From positions 496,001 through 560,000 of the forward strand of contig NZ_BCVC01000001.1 of NCBI RefSeq assembly GCF_001591545.1: a stretch of DNA of 64,000 nucleotides. The letters are read 5' to 3'. The notes under the pieces were generated by a model. It had not been told where the DNA came from and ran no database searches. It saw nothing but the letters and a program-made list of their open reading frames with translations. Shown here one piece after another: positions 55,403 through 64,000 of the stretch (the first letter of the stretch is position 1; each line of letters begins with the position of its first letter). A program made the translations under genes and the position numbers. This DNA comes from Lederbergia lenta NBRC 16444. GTDB lineage: Bacteria; Bacillota; Bacilli; Bacillales; Bacillaceae_C.

Positions 55403-58036
55403 ATGAATAAAAAATTAATGTTAATTGATGGAAATAGTATTGCTTACCGAGCATTCTTTGCCTTGCCGCTTTTGAATAATGATAAAGGAATACATACAAA
55501 CGCGGTGTACGGATTTACAACGATGCTGATGAAGGTGCTTGAAGATGAAAAGCCAACCCACGTTCTAGTTGCATTTGACGCTGGGAAAACAACTTTTCGC
55601 CATAAAACATTTGCGGAATATAAAGGTGGACGCCAAAAAACTCCACCAGAACTGTCAGAACAATTTCCATTCATAAGAGAATTACTAGATGCTTATGGAA
55701 TTGAACGCTATGAACTTGAAAACTATGAGGCCGATGATATTATTGGCACACTTGCTGTGAAAGCTGCAGAAGAAGGTTTCGAAGTAAAAGTTATTTCAGG
55801 GGACAAGGATTTAACGCAATTAGCGACAAAGGAAGTAACAGTGGGAATCACGAGAAAAGGTATCACGGACATTGAAGTGTACACGCCCGCTCATATCATG
55901 GAAAAGTATGGTCTTACTCCTGAGCAAATCATTGATATGAAAGGTTTAATGGGAGATCAGTCTGATAATATTCCAGGTGTACCTGGAGTAGGGGAGAAAA
56001 CGGCAATAAAGCTTTTAAAACAATTTCCCACACTAGAAGAATTACTTGAGAACATTGATCAGGTTGGCGGTAAAAAGTTAAAAGAAAATTTGACTGAATT
56101 TAAGGAACAAGCAGTGATGAGTAAGGAGCTTGCAACGATTACAACAGAAGCGCCTATCGAGGTAGCTATTGATAAGCTATTATTTGAGGGCTATGATACA
56201 GAAAAATTAACTGCTGTTTTTAAAGAGCTTGGTTTTAACTCATTACTTGCAAAATTAGATGGAGAAGGAACAGAAACTGCTACAGAAGCAATGCTTGATG
56301 TTCCTTTTCAAACAGTGGAGTCTATCACTGATGATTTATTTGCGATAGAGAATTCATTGTACATTGAAATATTAGAGGATAATTATTTTACTGCAGAAAT
56401 TGCTGGTTTTGGATTGTCAAATGAACACGGTAATTTTTATTTGCCAACAGACTTAGTACTTCAATCTGCTGCTTTTAAAAAATGGGCGGAAGATGAAACG
56501 AAGAAGAAGTGGGTATATGATGCTAAACGATCAGTTGTAGCTTTAAAAAGACATGAAATAAATCTTCAAGGAATCGATTTTGATTTATTGCTTGTATCAT
56601 ATCTGCTTAATCCATCTGAATCTACCGATGATTTTGCTGGGGTGGCAAAACGGCATAATTATACAGATGTAGAGACAGATGAAGCTGTATATGGTAAAGG
56701 TGCGAAGAAGAAGGTCGCGGAAGGTGACATACTTGCTGAACATTTGGCGCGTAAAGCAGTCGGAATTGCTTCATTATATGATCCTTGTTTGCAGGAGTTA
56801 GAGCAAAATGAACAAACAGAATTGTTTTATGAATTAGAGCTACCATTGGCACTGATTTTGGCGAAGATGGAATACACTGGGATTAAAGTAGATGTACAAA
56901 GACTGAAAGAAATGAAAAAAGAAATAGGGGATCGTCTAGCTGAAATTGAAGCAAAAATCTATCGCCTTGCTGGTGAAACATTCAATATTAATTCACCTAA
57001 GCAGCTAGGGGTTATTTTGTTCGAAAATCTGGGGTTGCCGGTAATTAAAAAAACAAAGACCGGCTATTCAACCGCCGCAGATGTGTTAGAAAAATTGGAA
57101 CCGGAACACGAAATTATTAAAGAAATACTTGATTATCGTCAGCTTGGAAAATTGCAGTCTACATATATTGAAGGCTTGCTAAAGGTGGTTCATCAAGAGA
57201 CAGACAAAGTGCATACCCGCTTTAACCAAGCTTTGACATCTACGGGTAGACTTAGCTCCATTGACCCGAATTTACAGAATATCCCGATTCGCTTAGAGGA
57301 GGGAAGGAAAATTCGTCAAGCTTTCATTCCGTCACAAGAAGATTGGGTGTTATTTGCGGCGGATTACTCGCAAATTGAGCTACGTGTCCTCGCAGATATC
57401 GCCAAGGATGAAAAATTAATCGAAGCATTTACAAATAATATGGACATTCACACAAAAACAGCGATGGATGTATTTCATGTTGCCCCGGATGAAGTGACAT
57501 CAAATATGCGTAGACAAGCAAAAGCAGTTAACTTTGGTATCGTTTATGGCATCAGCGATTATGGGTTATCGCAAAGTCTAGGTATCACACGAAAAGAAGC
57601 GGGCCAATTTATTAATCGTTATTTGGAAAGCTTTCCTGGGGTAAAAGATTATATGGATGATATTATTGCGGATGCAAGAGAAAAAGGATTTGTGGAGACC
57701 CTTTTGCATAGAAGACGTTATATTCCAGAAATAACGAGTCGGAATTTCAACTTACGGAGTTTTGCAGAAAGAACGGCGATGAATACACCGATTCAAGGAA
57801 GTGCGGCAGATATCATCAAGAAGGCAATGATCGATATGGCTGCCAGACTTGAAAAAGAAGGGTTACAGACACGTCTACTACTTCAGGTACACGATGAATT
57901 AATATTTGAAGCACCAAAAGATGAGATTGACATTCTTAAGGAAATTGTTCCAGATGTAATGGAACACGCACTCAAGCTCAATGTTCCGCTTAAAGTAGAA
58001 TATTCTTATGGTGCTTCATGGTACGATGCGAAATAG
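55403..58036 (+). CDS. polA: DNA polymerase I
   Basis: Repair and Okazaki-fragment polymerase. The 5'-nuclease domain covers ~1-300 (NSIAYRAFFALP, KVISGDKDLTQL, DQSDNIPGVPGVGEKTA). The 3'-5' exonuclease-like region (~305-480) lacks the acidic DxE residues, so proofreading is probably absent, as in Bacillus. Polymerase motifs: A DYSQIELRVLA (near 654), B RRQAKAVNFGIVYG, C QVHDELIFE (near 828). 877 residues. Heads polA-mutM. SD GGGAGG. Confidence 0.97.
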   Translation: MNKKLMLIDGNSIAYRAFFALPLLNNDKGIHTNAVYGFTTMLMKVLEDEKPTHVLVAFDAGKTTFRHKTFAEYKGGRQKTPPELSEQFPFIRELLDAYGIERYELENYEADDIIGTLAVKAAEEGFEVKVISGDKDLTQLATKEVTVGITRKGITDIEVYTPAHIMEKYGLTPEQIIDMKGLMGDQSDNIPGVPGVGEKTAIKLLKQFPTLEELLENIDQVGGKKLKENLTEFKEQAVMSKELATITTEAPIEVAIDKLLFEGYDTEKLTAVFKELGFNSLLAKLDGEGTETATEAMLDVPFQTVESITDDLFAIENSLYIEILEDNYFTAEIAGFGLSNEHGNFYLPTDLVLQSAAFKKWAEDETKKKWVYDAKRSVVALKRHEINLQGIDFDLLLVSYLLNPSESTDDFAGVAKRHNYTDVETDEAVYGKGAKKKVAEGDILAEHLARKAVGIASLYDPCLQELEQNEQTELFYELELPLALILAKMEYTGIKVDVQRLKEMKKEIGDRLAEIEAKIYRLAGETFNINSPKQLGVILFENLGLPVIKKTKTGYSTAADVLEKLEPEHEIIKEILDYRQLGKLQSTYIEGLLKVVHQETDKVHTRFNQALTSTGRLSSIDPNLQNIPIRLEEGRKIRQAFIPSQEDWVLFAADYSQIELRVLADIAKDEKLIEAFTNNMDIHTKTAMDVFHVAPDEVTSNMRRQAKAVNFGIVYGISDYGLSQSLGITRKEAGQFINRYLESFPGVKDYMDDIIADAREKGFVETLLHRRRYIPEITSRNFNLRSFAERTAMNTPIQGSAADIIKKAMIDMAARLEKEGLQTRLLLQVHDELIFEAPKDEIDILKEIVPDVMEHALKLNVPLKVEYSYGASWYDAK

Positions 58037-58075
58037 CATAAACATAATTAGAAAATTGAGCAGGAGGTGACGGTG

Positions 58076-58900
58076 ATGCCAGAATTACCGGAGGTGGAAG
58101 CCGTCCGCAAGTCTTTGGTGGAACTTGTTGTAGGGAAAACAATTAAAGATGTCTTTGTTGGTTGGCCTAAAATTATAAAGAAACCATTAGAAATCGAACA
58201 GTTTCAAGATGCTTTACAAGGTCAAACAATTCTCGATATTAATCGAAGGGGTAAGTTTTTAATTTTTGTATTAGATGATTATGCCCTTGTTTCCCATTTA
58301 CGTATGGAAGGTAATTATAGTGTAAGGAGTCACGATGATCCTGAAGAAAAGCATACACATATTGTATTTAAATTTGTTGATGGCACAGAATTGCGATATC
58401 GCGATGTACGTAAATTTGGAACGATGCATTTATTTACAAAAGGAATGGAACATACGGAGTTACCACTGGCGAAATTGGGCCCTGAACCATTCGCTGCAGA
58501 GTTTACACAAAATTATTTAAAAGAAAAATTAATGAAAACAGAAAGAATGATCAAGGCTGTTCTACTTGATCAAACGATTGTAACAGGTCTTGGAAATATA
58601 TATGTTGATGAAGTGCTATTTAGATCAAGCATTCATCCTGAGCGTATAGCAAAAACACTTAGTGATGAAGAAGTTGCTCTATTGCGCGAACAGGCTGCGG
58701 CAACATTAGAAGAATCTATCCAAGCTGGCGGTAGTTCAGTGAACACATATATGAATTCCCGTGGTGAAAGTGGAACGTATCAAGAACGCCTTTTAGTATA
58801 TGGAAAAAAAGGAGAAGGGTGTAAAAAATGTGGCATCCCACTTCAAAAAATAAAAGTAGCTGGTAGAGGAACACATTTTTGTCCTGAATGTCAAAAATAA
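58076..58900 (+). CDS. mutM: Formamidopyrimidine-DNA glycosylase
   Basis: Removes 8-oxoguanine and formamidopyrimidines and nicks DNA. The mature N-terminal Pro2 (MPELPEVE) is the catalytic nucleophile, so the ATG at 58076 must be the start. The helix-two-turn-helix is TGLGNIYVDEVLF near 165. The zinc finger CKKCGIPLQ ... FCPECQK ends the protein. 274 residues. AGGAGGTGA lies about 6 bases upstream. 39 bases after polA. Confidence 0.97.
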   Translation: MPELPEVEAVRKSLVELVVGKTIKDVFVGWPKIIKKPLEIEQFQDALQGQTILDINRRGKFLIFVLDDYALVSHLRMEGNYSVRSHDDPEEKHTHIVFKFVDGTELRYRDVRKFGTMHLFTKGMEHTELPLAKLGPEPFAAEFTQNYLKEKLMKTERMIKAVLLDQTIVTGLGNIYVDEVLFRSSIHPERIAKTLSDEEVALLREQAAATLEESIQAGGSSVNTYMNSRGESGTYQERLLVYGKKGEGCKKCGIPLQKIKVAGRGTHFCPECQK

Positions 58901-59038
58901 TAAGAAATCCATGCAGCTATACATTATTTAACTAATTCATTATTGGCAAGCAGCTCCCGCTTTTCCGTTAACCAGAATCAAATCTTCCTCATACAATGAG
59001 TTATCGACTTTGATTTTAGTAGGGGAAGGGGCTTGGAA

Positions 59039-59671
59039 ATGGGTTTTTCATTATCATTATTGCTGCTTGCCGTGGCAATCAGTCTGGACAGTTTTAGCAC
59101 GGGACTCGCGTATGGGCTTAGGAATATGAGAATACCTTTAAAATCGATATTAATTATCGCGATGTGTACAGCATTATCCTTAGGCATTGCCATGCTAGCT
59201 GGTCAATTAATTCAACGGTTGCTTAGTGTTGAATTTGCTAGTCGTTTAGGTGGGAGTATTTTAATGCTGATCGGTGCTTTAGTTATATATCAATTTTTTA
59301 AAAAAGATAAGGATCCTGTAGATATAAACGAGAAAATAGTTTTTAATTGGGAAATAAAGACACTAGGTGTCGTTATTCATATTTTGAAAAAACCAACACG
59401 CGCAGACTTTGATAGTTCTGGCACAGTAACAGGATTAGAAGCTTTAATTCTGGGAGTGGCATTATCACTTGATGCATTTGGAGCCGGCATCGGTGCAGCA
59501 ATGCTCGGGTTTTCACCTATCATATTGGCTAGTTGTGCAGCTTTAATGAGTAGTATATTTTTAGCAAGTGGTTTGCAAATAGGGAAAATATTTTCGCGAT
59601 CTAGTTGGTTTCAAAAGTTAGCATTTCTTCCTGGGTTGCTACTTATGTTTATTGGATTATTAAAAATGTAA
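59039..59671 (+). CDS. ytaF: Sporulation membrane protein YtaF
   Basis: A 210-residue protein with six hydrophobic segments in two halves, related to the MntP manganese exporter. Each half carries the family motif: AISLDSFSTGLAYGL (near 15) and GVALSLDAFGAGIGAAM (near 150). A soluble loop of about 55 residues separates the halves. Start: ATG 59039 or TTG 59033, both close to AGGGGAAGGGG. Position after mutM and before coaE matches B. subtilis. Metal transport is possible but unproven. Confidence 0.9.
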   Translation: MGFSLSLLLLAVAISLDSFSTGLAYGLRNMRIPLKSILIIAMCTALSLGIAMLAGQLIQRLLSVEFASRLGGSILMLIGALVIYQFFKKDKDPVDINEKIVFNWEIKTLGVVIHILKKPTRADFDSSGTVTGLEALILGVALSLDAFGAGIGAAMLGFSPIILASCAALMSSIFLASGLQIGKIFSRSSWFQKLAFLPGLLLMFIGLLKM

Positions 59672-59690
59672 AATGAAAGAGGCATTAACC

Positions 59691-60293
59691 ATGGCACAAA
59701 TTATTGGACTAACTGGCGGTATTGCAAGCGGAAAAAGTACTATTTCAAACATGTTAGGTAATCTGGGGTTTACGATTGTTGATGCTGATATCGCTGCAAG
59801 GGCTGTAATGGAACCTGGAGAGCAAGCATACACACGAACAATAGATGCTTTCGGAAAAGGCTTGCTTTTACATGATGGAAAAATCAATAGAGAAAAACTC
59901 GGATCTATTATTTTCCATGATGATGGAAAACGAGAATTATTAAATAGCATTGTTCATCCTGCTATTCGAGAAAAAATGAGTGAGTGGAAGGAAATGGCAA
60001 TAGCAGAAGGTAAGCATACGATTATTTATGATGTTCCACTACTTTACGAAAGTAAATTGACCCATTTGGTGAGTAAAGTAATTCTCATATATGTGGATGA
60101 AGCTATTCAACTTGAAAGGTTAATGGCTAGAAATAATTTGACAGAAGTGGATGCAAAAGCTCGTATCGCATCACAGTTACCTTTGCAAGAAAAAGTAAAG
60201 CTTGCAGATGCAGTGATTGATAATAATGATTCATTGGTAAGTAGTAGGCTACAACTGGAACAGTTAATTGAGAAATGGAGTATGGAACCATGA
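59691..60293 (+). CDS. coaE: Dephospho-CoA kinase
   Basis: Last step of CoA synthesis: phosphorylates the ribose 3'-OH of dephospho-CoA. The P-loop LTGGIASGKST is at residues 7-17. DADIAARAVMEPG near 33 and IYDVPLLYES near 110 hold substrate. 200 residues. ATG at 59691 follows AAAGAGG by 9 bases and gives MAQIIGLTGG; the in-frame ATG at 59673 is less well placed. Confidence 0.95.
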   Translation: MAQIIGLTGGIASGKSTISNMLGNLGFTIVDADIAARAVMEPGEQAYTRTIDAFGKGLLLHDGKINREKLGSIIFHDDGKRELLNSIVHPAIREKMSEWKEMAIAEGKHTIIYDVPLLYESKLTHLVSKVILIYVDEAIQLERLMARNNLTEVDAKARIASQLPLQEKVKLADAVIDNNDSLVSSRLQLEQLIEKWSMEP

Positions 60294-60328
60294 AATGGCG
60301 TGAATAAAATGATAGGTGACATTTTTCA

Positions 60329-60362
60329 TTTAGGAGTGAAGAAACCTTCACTCCTATTTCCT
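60329..60362 (+). terminator. Terminator of polA-coaE cluster
   Basis: TAGGAGTGAA/TTCACTCCTA (60331-60340, 60347-60356) followed by TTTCC. Confidence 0.75.
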
Positions 60363-60387
60363 ATCTATTTGCTAGATGCCTCCGCTT

Positions 60388-60417
60388 TTGTTTTTTCTTC
60401 TCAAAGTAAGGTATAAT
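60388..60417 (+). promoter_or_regulatory. Possible promoter of nrdR-dnaB-dnaI
   Basis: TTGTTT (60388-60393), 18 bases, TATAAT (60412-60417), 35 bases upstream of nrdR. Confidence 0.5.
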
Positions 60418-60451
60418 GTGTAAAAGTACTTGATGAACGGAGCTGATTACG

Positions 60452-60907
60452 ATGAAATGTCCTTCTTGTCATCACAATGGCACTCGTGTCGTGGATTCCA
60501 GACCGGCAGACGAAATTAGATCAATTAGAAGAAGACGTGAATGCGAGGAATGTTCCTATCGATTTACAACTTTTGAAAGAGTCGAGGAAACGCCTCTTAT
60601 TGTTGTGAAAAAGGAAGGGGTTCGCGAAGAATTCAGCCGTGAAAAGATTTTACGTGGTTTAATTCGAGCATGTGAAAAAAGGCCAATTGCATTAGAACAA
60701 CTTGAAAAAATCACCCATGATATAGAACGTGATTTGCGCAATCATGGACAAGCGGAAGTGAATTCAGAGAAAATTGGAGAAATGGTGATGGATAAACTAG
60801 CAAAAATGGATGAAGTAGCCTATGTAAGATTTGCTTCTGTTTATCGTCAATTTAAAGATTTGAACGTTTTTTTAGATGAGCTGAAAGATTTAATAAAAAA
60901 AGACTAA
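60452..60907 (+). CDS. nrdR: Transcriptional repressor NrdR
   Basis: Regulator of ribonucleotide reductase genes. The zinc ribbon is [15 protein letters not shown] ... [10 protein letters not shown]; the ATP-cone domain starts near 48 ([21 protein letters not shown]). 151 residues is the usual length. It heads nrdR-dnaB-dnaI with 18 bases to dnaB. No NrdR box was searched for elsewhere. Confidence 0.96.
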   Translation: MKCPSCHHNGTRVVDSRPADEIRSIRRRRECEECSYRFTTFERVEETPLIVVKKEGVREEFSREKILRGLIRACEKRPIALEQLEKITHDIERDLRNHGQAEVNSEKIGEMVMDKLAKMDEVAYVRFASVYRQFKDLNVFLDELKDLIKKD

Positions 60908-60925
60908 AATGGAAGTGTGATTGAC

Positions 60926-62341
60926 ATGAAGCAACATTGGAATGAAGTTCAGCCTGTCGACTCATTTTCAGTTACGATGAACGGAATATTGCACCAATAT
61001 GACCATAAGGTTATTACCTTTTTATATCAGCCGCTGATCGGGCCCGTATGCATAAGTTTTTATTCCACACTTTGGCATAAGGTCGAAGAAAATAGATTAT
61101 GGTCTGAAGAATGGTCGCATTATCATTTAATGAATTTACTTGGTTTAAATTTACAAGAAATTTATCATGCAAGGCTGAAACTTGAGGGGATCGGTTTATT
61201 AAAAACTCACATAAAAAACGAAGCAAATACTCGTTCGTTTGTCTATGAATTACAGGCGCCCCTTTCAGCTGAACAATTTTTTACAGATGGTATGCTTAAT
61301 ATTTACTTATACCAAAAACTTGGTCAATCGCATTTTCTTAAACTGAAAAAATCGTTTATGGATAAACAAGTGGATACAGAAGCATATCAAGAGATAACAC
61401 GTTCATTTCAAGATGTGTTCACTTCATTGGGTACAGGCTCACTTCAGAATATGGACGGGCATGAAGCTAGTGATCCACAACAAGGGCAAGGTTTCTTTAG
61501 TAGAGAGGAAGCTGGCCCGATCCATATAGATGGGAAAGAATTTGATTTTGATCTATTACTTGCTGGGCTGACAGATATGATGGTGCCTAGAAAGTTTTTC
61601 ACAGCAACTGTAAAAGATGCTATTGCTAAGTTATCTTTTATATATGGTATTAATGCGATAGAAATGCAAAATATTGTATTGGGAAGTGTGACTTCAGATC
61701 ACAATATTGATATAGAAGAATTAAGAAAAGCGGCACGTGATTGGTATCAACTGGAAAATGATGATACATTACCACAGCTTGTAGATCGCCACCAACCGCT
61801 TCATCAACGGGAAAGTATTTCTCCTGGAGACACTCCTGAAAGCAAACTCATTTATTATTTAGAGACTGTTTCACCGAGACAGTTGCTCATTGACCTATCA
61901 GATGGAGCGACACCTGCTAAATCCGATCTGCATGCGGTGGAAGACACTATGTTTAAACAAAAATTGACAGTAGGGGTTACTAATGTACTGATTCACTACG
62001 TCATGCTAAAAACTGATATGAAGTTATCCAAAAATTATTTAGAAAAAATCGCTTCTCATTGGGCACGAAAAAAGATCGCTACTGTTCAATCAGCGATGGA
62101 GCTCGCTAAAAGTGAACATCGTCAATACCAAGAATGGGCGGCGGGAAATACAGGAACAAACCAAAGAAAAAGTAAAGTTATTCGTAGGGAGAAATTACCT
62201 GATTGGTTTACATCAGAGGAACAGACTAAACAGCCCGCCAAAAAAGAAAATACTAAAGAATTTAAAGAAAGAAAACGCAGGTTAGATGCAATTCAAAAAA
62301 AATATCTGAAAAATGGAGGTGATAAAGGTGGAGCGAATTAA
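60926..62341 (+). CDS. dnaB: Replication initiation protein DnaB (helicase co-loader)
   Basis: Gram-positive DnaB (not the helicase) acts with DnaD and DnaI to load the replicative helicase. The start MKQHWNEVQPVDSFSV and the YQPLIGPVCISFYSTLWHKVE winged-helix region match. The C-terminal half carries the DDBH2-like region near 300-385 and a basic tail. 471 residues. The ATG at 60926 is chosen (GGAAGTG 9 bases upstream). Its end overlaps dnaI. Confidence 0.93.
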   Translation: MKQHWNEVQPVDSFSVTMNGILHQYDHKVITFLYQPLIGPVCISFYSTLWHKVEENRLWSEEWSHYHLMNLLGLNLQEIYHARLKLEGIGLLKTHIKNEANTRSFVYELQAPLSAEQFFTDGMLNIYLYQKLGQSHFLKLKKSFMDKQVDTEAYQEITRSFQDVFTSLGTGSLQNMDGHEASDPQQGQGFFSREEAGPIHIDGKEFDFDLLLAGLTDMMVPRKFFTATVKDAIAKLSFIYGINAIEMQNIVLGSVTSDHNIDIEELRKAARDWYQLENDDTLPQLVDRHQPLHQRESISPGDTPESKLIYYLETVSPRQLLIDLSDGATPAKSDLHAVEDTMFKQKLTVGVTNVLIHYVMLKTDMKLSKNYLEKIASHWARKKIATVQSAMELAKSEHRQYQEWAAGNTGTNQRKSKVIRREKLPDWFTSEEQTKQPAKKENTKEFKERKRRLDAIQKKYLKNGGDKGGAN

Positions 62342-63263
62342 TAAAACACTAAACAAACTATCGGGCTCATCTACATTTAGACAAAACTATGAACGATTGA
62401 AATCAGAAGTATTATCGAATCTTGAGGTGCAAGCTTTTATTAAGGAAAATCAAGAAGAGATTACAAATAGCATTATTGAAAAAAATATGATGAAGCTATA
62501 TGAATATACAACCCAAACAAAAAAATGCGCGGACTGTCCGAATCTTAATGGCTGTGTGAATATGATGCAAGGATATGAACCTGTGCTCGTCCTAAATAAA
62601 GAGATGGTTGAAGTGCATTATCGTCCATGCCCGACAAAAATTACTCATGATGAGCGAAGAAAGAATGAAAAACTGATTAAAAGTATTTATGTACCGAAAG
62701 ATATTTTGCAGGCATCATTCGGAGACTTCTCCTATGAAAGTCCTGGAAGGGCTCTTGCTTTTGAACATGCAGATCAATTTGTATCTACGTATGAACCAGG
62801 GAGCTCTGTGAAAGGACTGTATTTATATGGAGAATTTGGTGTTGGTAAATCCTACTTGCTTGGAGCAATTGCTAACCAGCTAGCTGAAAAAGAAATTTCT
62901 TCTTTGATTGTATACGTTCCCGAATTTTTAAGAGAAATGAAACAATCTTTAGGTGACCAAACGCTTAATTCCAAGCTAGAAGCAGTGAAAAATGCCAAAA
63001 TTTTGATGCTCGATGATATCGGAGCGGAGGCAATGTCGAGTTGGACGAGAGATGAAATTTTAGGTTCTATTCTACAATTTAGAATGCATGAACAGTTACC
63101 AACCTTTTTCACTTCCAATTTTGACTTCAGTGGGTTACAACATCATTTAACTTATACACAACGTGGTGAGGAAGAAAAGATGAAAGCGGCCAGAATTATG
63201 GAACGCATCAAATATTTATCGACACCGATAAAGTTGGATGGCCCAAATCGAAGGCATGATTAA
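62328..63263 (+). CDS. dnaI: Primosomal protein DnaI (helicase loader)
   Basis: AAA+ ATPase that loads the DnaC helicase. The N-terminal domain has a zinc-binding pattern (KKCADCPNLNGCVN ... YRPCPTK). The Walker A is GEFGVGKSYLL (near 168-178), Walker B ILMLDDIGAE near 224. GTG at 62328 (MERINKTL) lies 5 bases after GGAGGTGA and overlaps dnaB by 14 bases, so coupling is likely. 311 residues, as in B. subtilis. Confidence 0.95.
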   Translation: MERINKTLNKLSGSSTFRQNYERLKSEVLSNLEVQAFIKENQEEITNSIIEKNMMKLYEYTTQTKKCADCPNLNGCVNMMQGYEPVLVLNKEMVEVHYRPCPTKITHDERRKNEKLIKSIYVPKDILQASFGDFSYESPGRALAFEHADQFVSTYEPGSSVKGLYLYGEFGVGKSYLLGAIANQLAEKEISSLIVYVPEFLREMKQSLGDQTLNSKLEAVKNAKILMLDDIGAEAMSSWTRDEILGSILQFRMHEQLPTFFTSNFDFSGLQHHLTYTQRGEEEKMKAARIMERIKYLSTPIKLDGPNRRHD

Positions 63264-63285
63264 AAACATTCTTATAGGGTGCTTC

Positions 63286-63336
63286 AGACTGTAGACAAAC
63301 TCCAAAAAAACGAGTTGTTTACAGTCTTTTTTATAT
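63286..63336 (+). terminator. Terminator of nrdR-dnaB-dnaI
   Basis: AGACTGTA...AACTC paired with GAGTT...TACAGTCT, then six T. The left arm is part of the IS-like end. Confidence 0.8.
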
Positions 63337-63354
63337 GGGAATAGGGCTGGTTTT

Positions 63355-63400
63355 CCGAAGCTTTACACTCGCTTTCCGCGGGGCGAGCGGACGCTTCTCC
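63355..63400 (+). repeat. Second type of dispersed repeat fragment
   Basis: ACACTCGCTTTCCGCGGGGC and GCGGACGCTTCTCC are GC-rich in an AT-rich surround. They resemble a short repeat common in Bacillaceae intergenic and IS regions. Confidence 0.4.
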
Positions 63401-63714
63401 AAAACAAAAAAGTACTACATATAACTATACTAAGTACTCTTTCATTTTTATAATGGTACGTAAGACTAACCACGATTTAATGGAAGATGGTGAAAGGAAA
63501 CCCAATTCATGGATGCTGCCAATTGTTGAAAGTTATCACACCTCCTTACCTTATACACGTCCGAAAACGAAGGAAGGATACTTGCGAAAATGAATAAATA
63601 TATGATGAATATTTAGCTGCTATATATGTCCACAAGGAGAGGTTTTACCCTATAAACGAAAAAGGGTTATCTCCAGTACAAATCCAATCCTTCCTGATGC
63701 CTAATGTCGACAGT

Positions 63715-63742
63715 CTGAAACACTCTTATAGAGTGTTTTTTT
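63715..63742 (+). terminator. Terminator-like hairpin at the right end of the IS remnant
   Basis: AACACTC/GAGTGTT (63718-63724, 63731-63737) followed by TTTTT; possibly part of the IS end. Confidence 0.65.
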
Positions 63743-63830
63743 AGCCAATTGTATGATTCGAATAATTCTTTGGTCTAGTCCGTCCGAGCTCTCATATACA
63801 TGTTACAAAGGAGTAAAAGGGGGGACGGGC

Positions 63831-64000
63831 TTGGAGTTGATATTTACATCTATAAAGGACGCGATCCGTCTGAAAATATATTTATCTGCAAATGGCATAA
63901 AGGAAAAATTAAATGAAAGCCAGGGACAGTTTAATTATACATTTGATGTTCATTCTGAAAAAAAAGATCGGTATGTAAAGTCATTAATCCATTTTATTAA
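63831..64000 (+). CDS. ytxC: Putative sporulation protein YtxC, N-terminal part
   Basis: An open frame from TTG 63831 runs past the right edge (about 56 codons, no stop): MELIFTSIKDAIRLKIYL, then KEKLNESQGQFNYTFDVHSE. SD AGGGGGGA lies about 6 bases before the TTG. Position after dnaI in the same direction is that of ytxC in B. subtilis, before thrS. Identity rests mainly on synteny and the general pattern, because only a quarter of the protein is present. Confidence 0.65.
   Translation, partial: MELIFTSIKDAIRLKIYLSANGIKEKLNESQGQFNYTFDVHSEKKDRYVKSLIHFI

Larger units (their letters stand above)
63278..63724 (+). mobile_element. IS1182-like insertion sequence remnant
   Basis: Imperfect 18-bp inverted ends are seen: GTGCTTCAGACTGTAGAC (63279-63296) and the reverse complement of GTCGACAGTCTGAAACAC (63706-63723), 16 of 18 matching. 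Inside, a plus-strand reading VESYHTSLPYTRPKTKEGYL matches the IS1182 transposase motif (MPYTRPRTKEG), then shifts frame to IYDEYLAAIYVHKER. Only a short internal piece of the gene remains, so it is inactive. It separates dnaI from ytxC. Confidence 0.7.

Overview
This window is chromosomal DNA from a low-GC, endospore-forming Firmicute of the Bacillaceae type. Gene content and order follow the Bacillus subtilis 'yt' region, from tyrS/rpsD to dnaB/dnaI/ytxC. Sporulation is shown directly by an alpha/beta-type small acid-soluble spore protein with a sigma-G-like promoter, and by ytrH, ytrI, ytaF, ytvI, gerW (ytfJ), refZ and the start of ytxC. The genus cannot be fixed from sequence reading alone.

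Layout. Positions 1-4950: start of an unidentified divergent gene, a tyrosine T-box and tyrS, a lone phage-type amidase with three C-terminal repeats, an MhqR-like MarR regulator, and rpsD with its leader. 5000-13100: dgcP, free-methionine sulfoxide reductase, refZ, ezrA, a small membrane protein, nifZ-thiI, and a spore protein gene. 13200-23400: an acyl-CoA synthetase, rarD, nadK2, sppA-yteJ behind a sigma-W-like promoter, ytfI-gerW, a one-cysteine tpx, ytxK-ackA. 23400-31900: an EcsC-like gene, a broken moaB, argGH, a universal stress protein, an overlooked 50-codon gene, ald, a Xaa-Pro peptidase, ytkL. 32000-41100: ytoI, ytpI, nrnA, ytrHI, dnaE, malic enzyme. 41100-52500: central carbon and lipid metabolism (accDA, pfkA-pyk, citZ-icd-mdh) interrupted by fxsA, ytvI and ytwI. 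52700-64000: a MaoC-like hotdog protein, hflK-hflC, polA-mutM-ytaF-coaE, nrdR-dnaB-dnaI, an IS1182-like remnant, and the start of ytxC.

The genes form housekeeping modules: glycolysis feeding fatty-acid synthesis (accDA, pfkA, pyk) and the oxidative TCA entry (citZ, icd, mdh, malic enzyme); DNA replication and repair (dnaE, polA, mutM, nrdR, dnaB, dnaI); cell division and sporulation (ezrA, refZ, ytrHI, ytvI, ytaF); and envelope stress (sppA-yteJ, hflKC).

I did not find a novel defence, secretion or biosynthetic system. The points worth a second look are: a decayed moaB still readable across several frames; a Tpx without its resolving cysteine; mdh and polA separated by maoC-hflK-hflC instead of phoPR; a scattered family of degenerate intergenic repeats; an IS1182-like relic; MhqR-type boxes on both sides of the MarR gene; and a hotdog protein whose expected catalytic histidine is tyrosine. 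Family assignments rest on remembered motifs and synteny. No database search was run.
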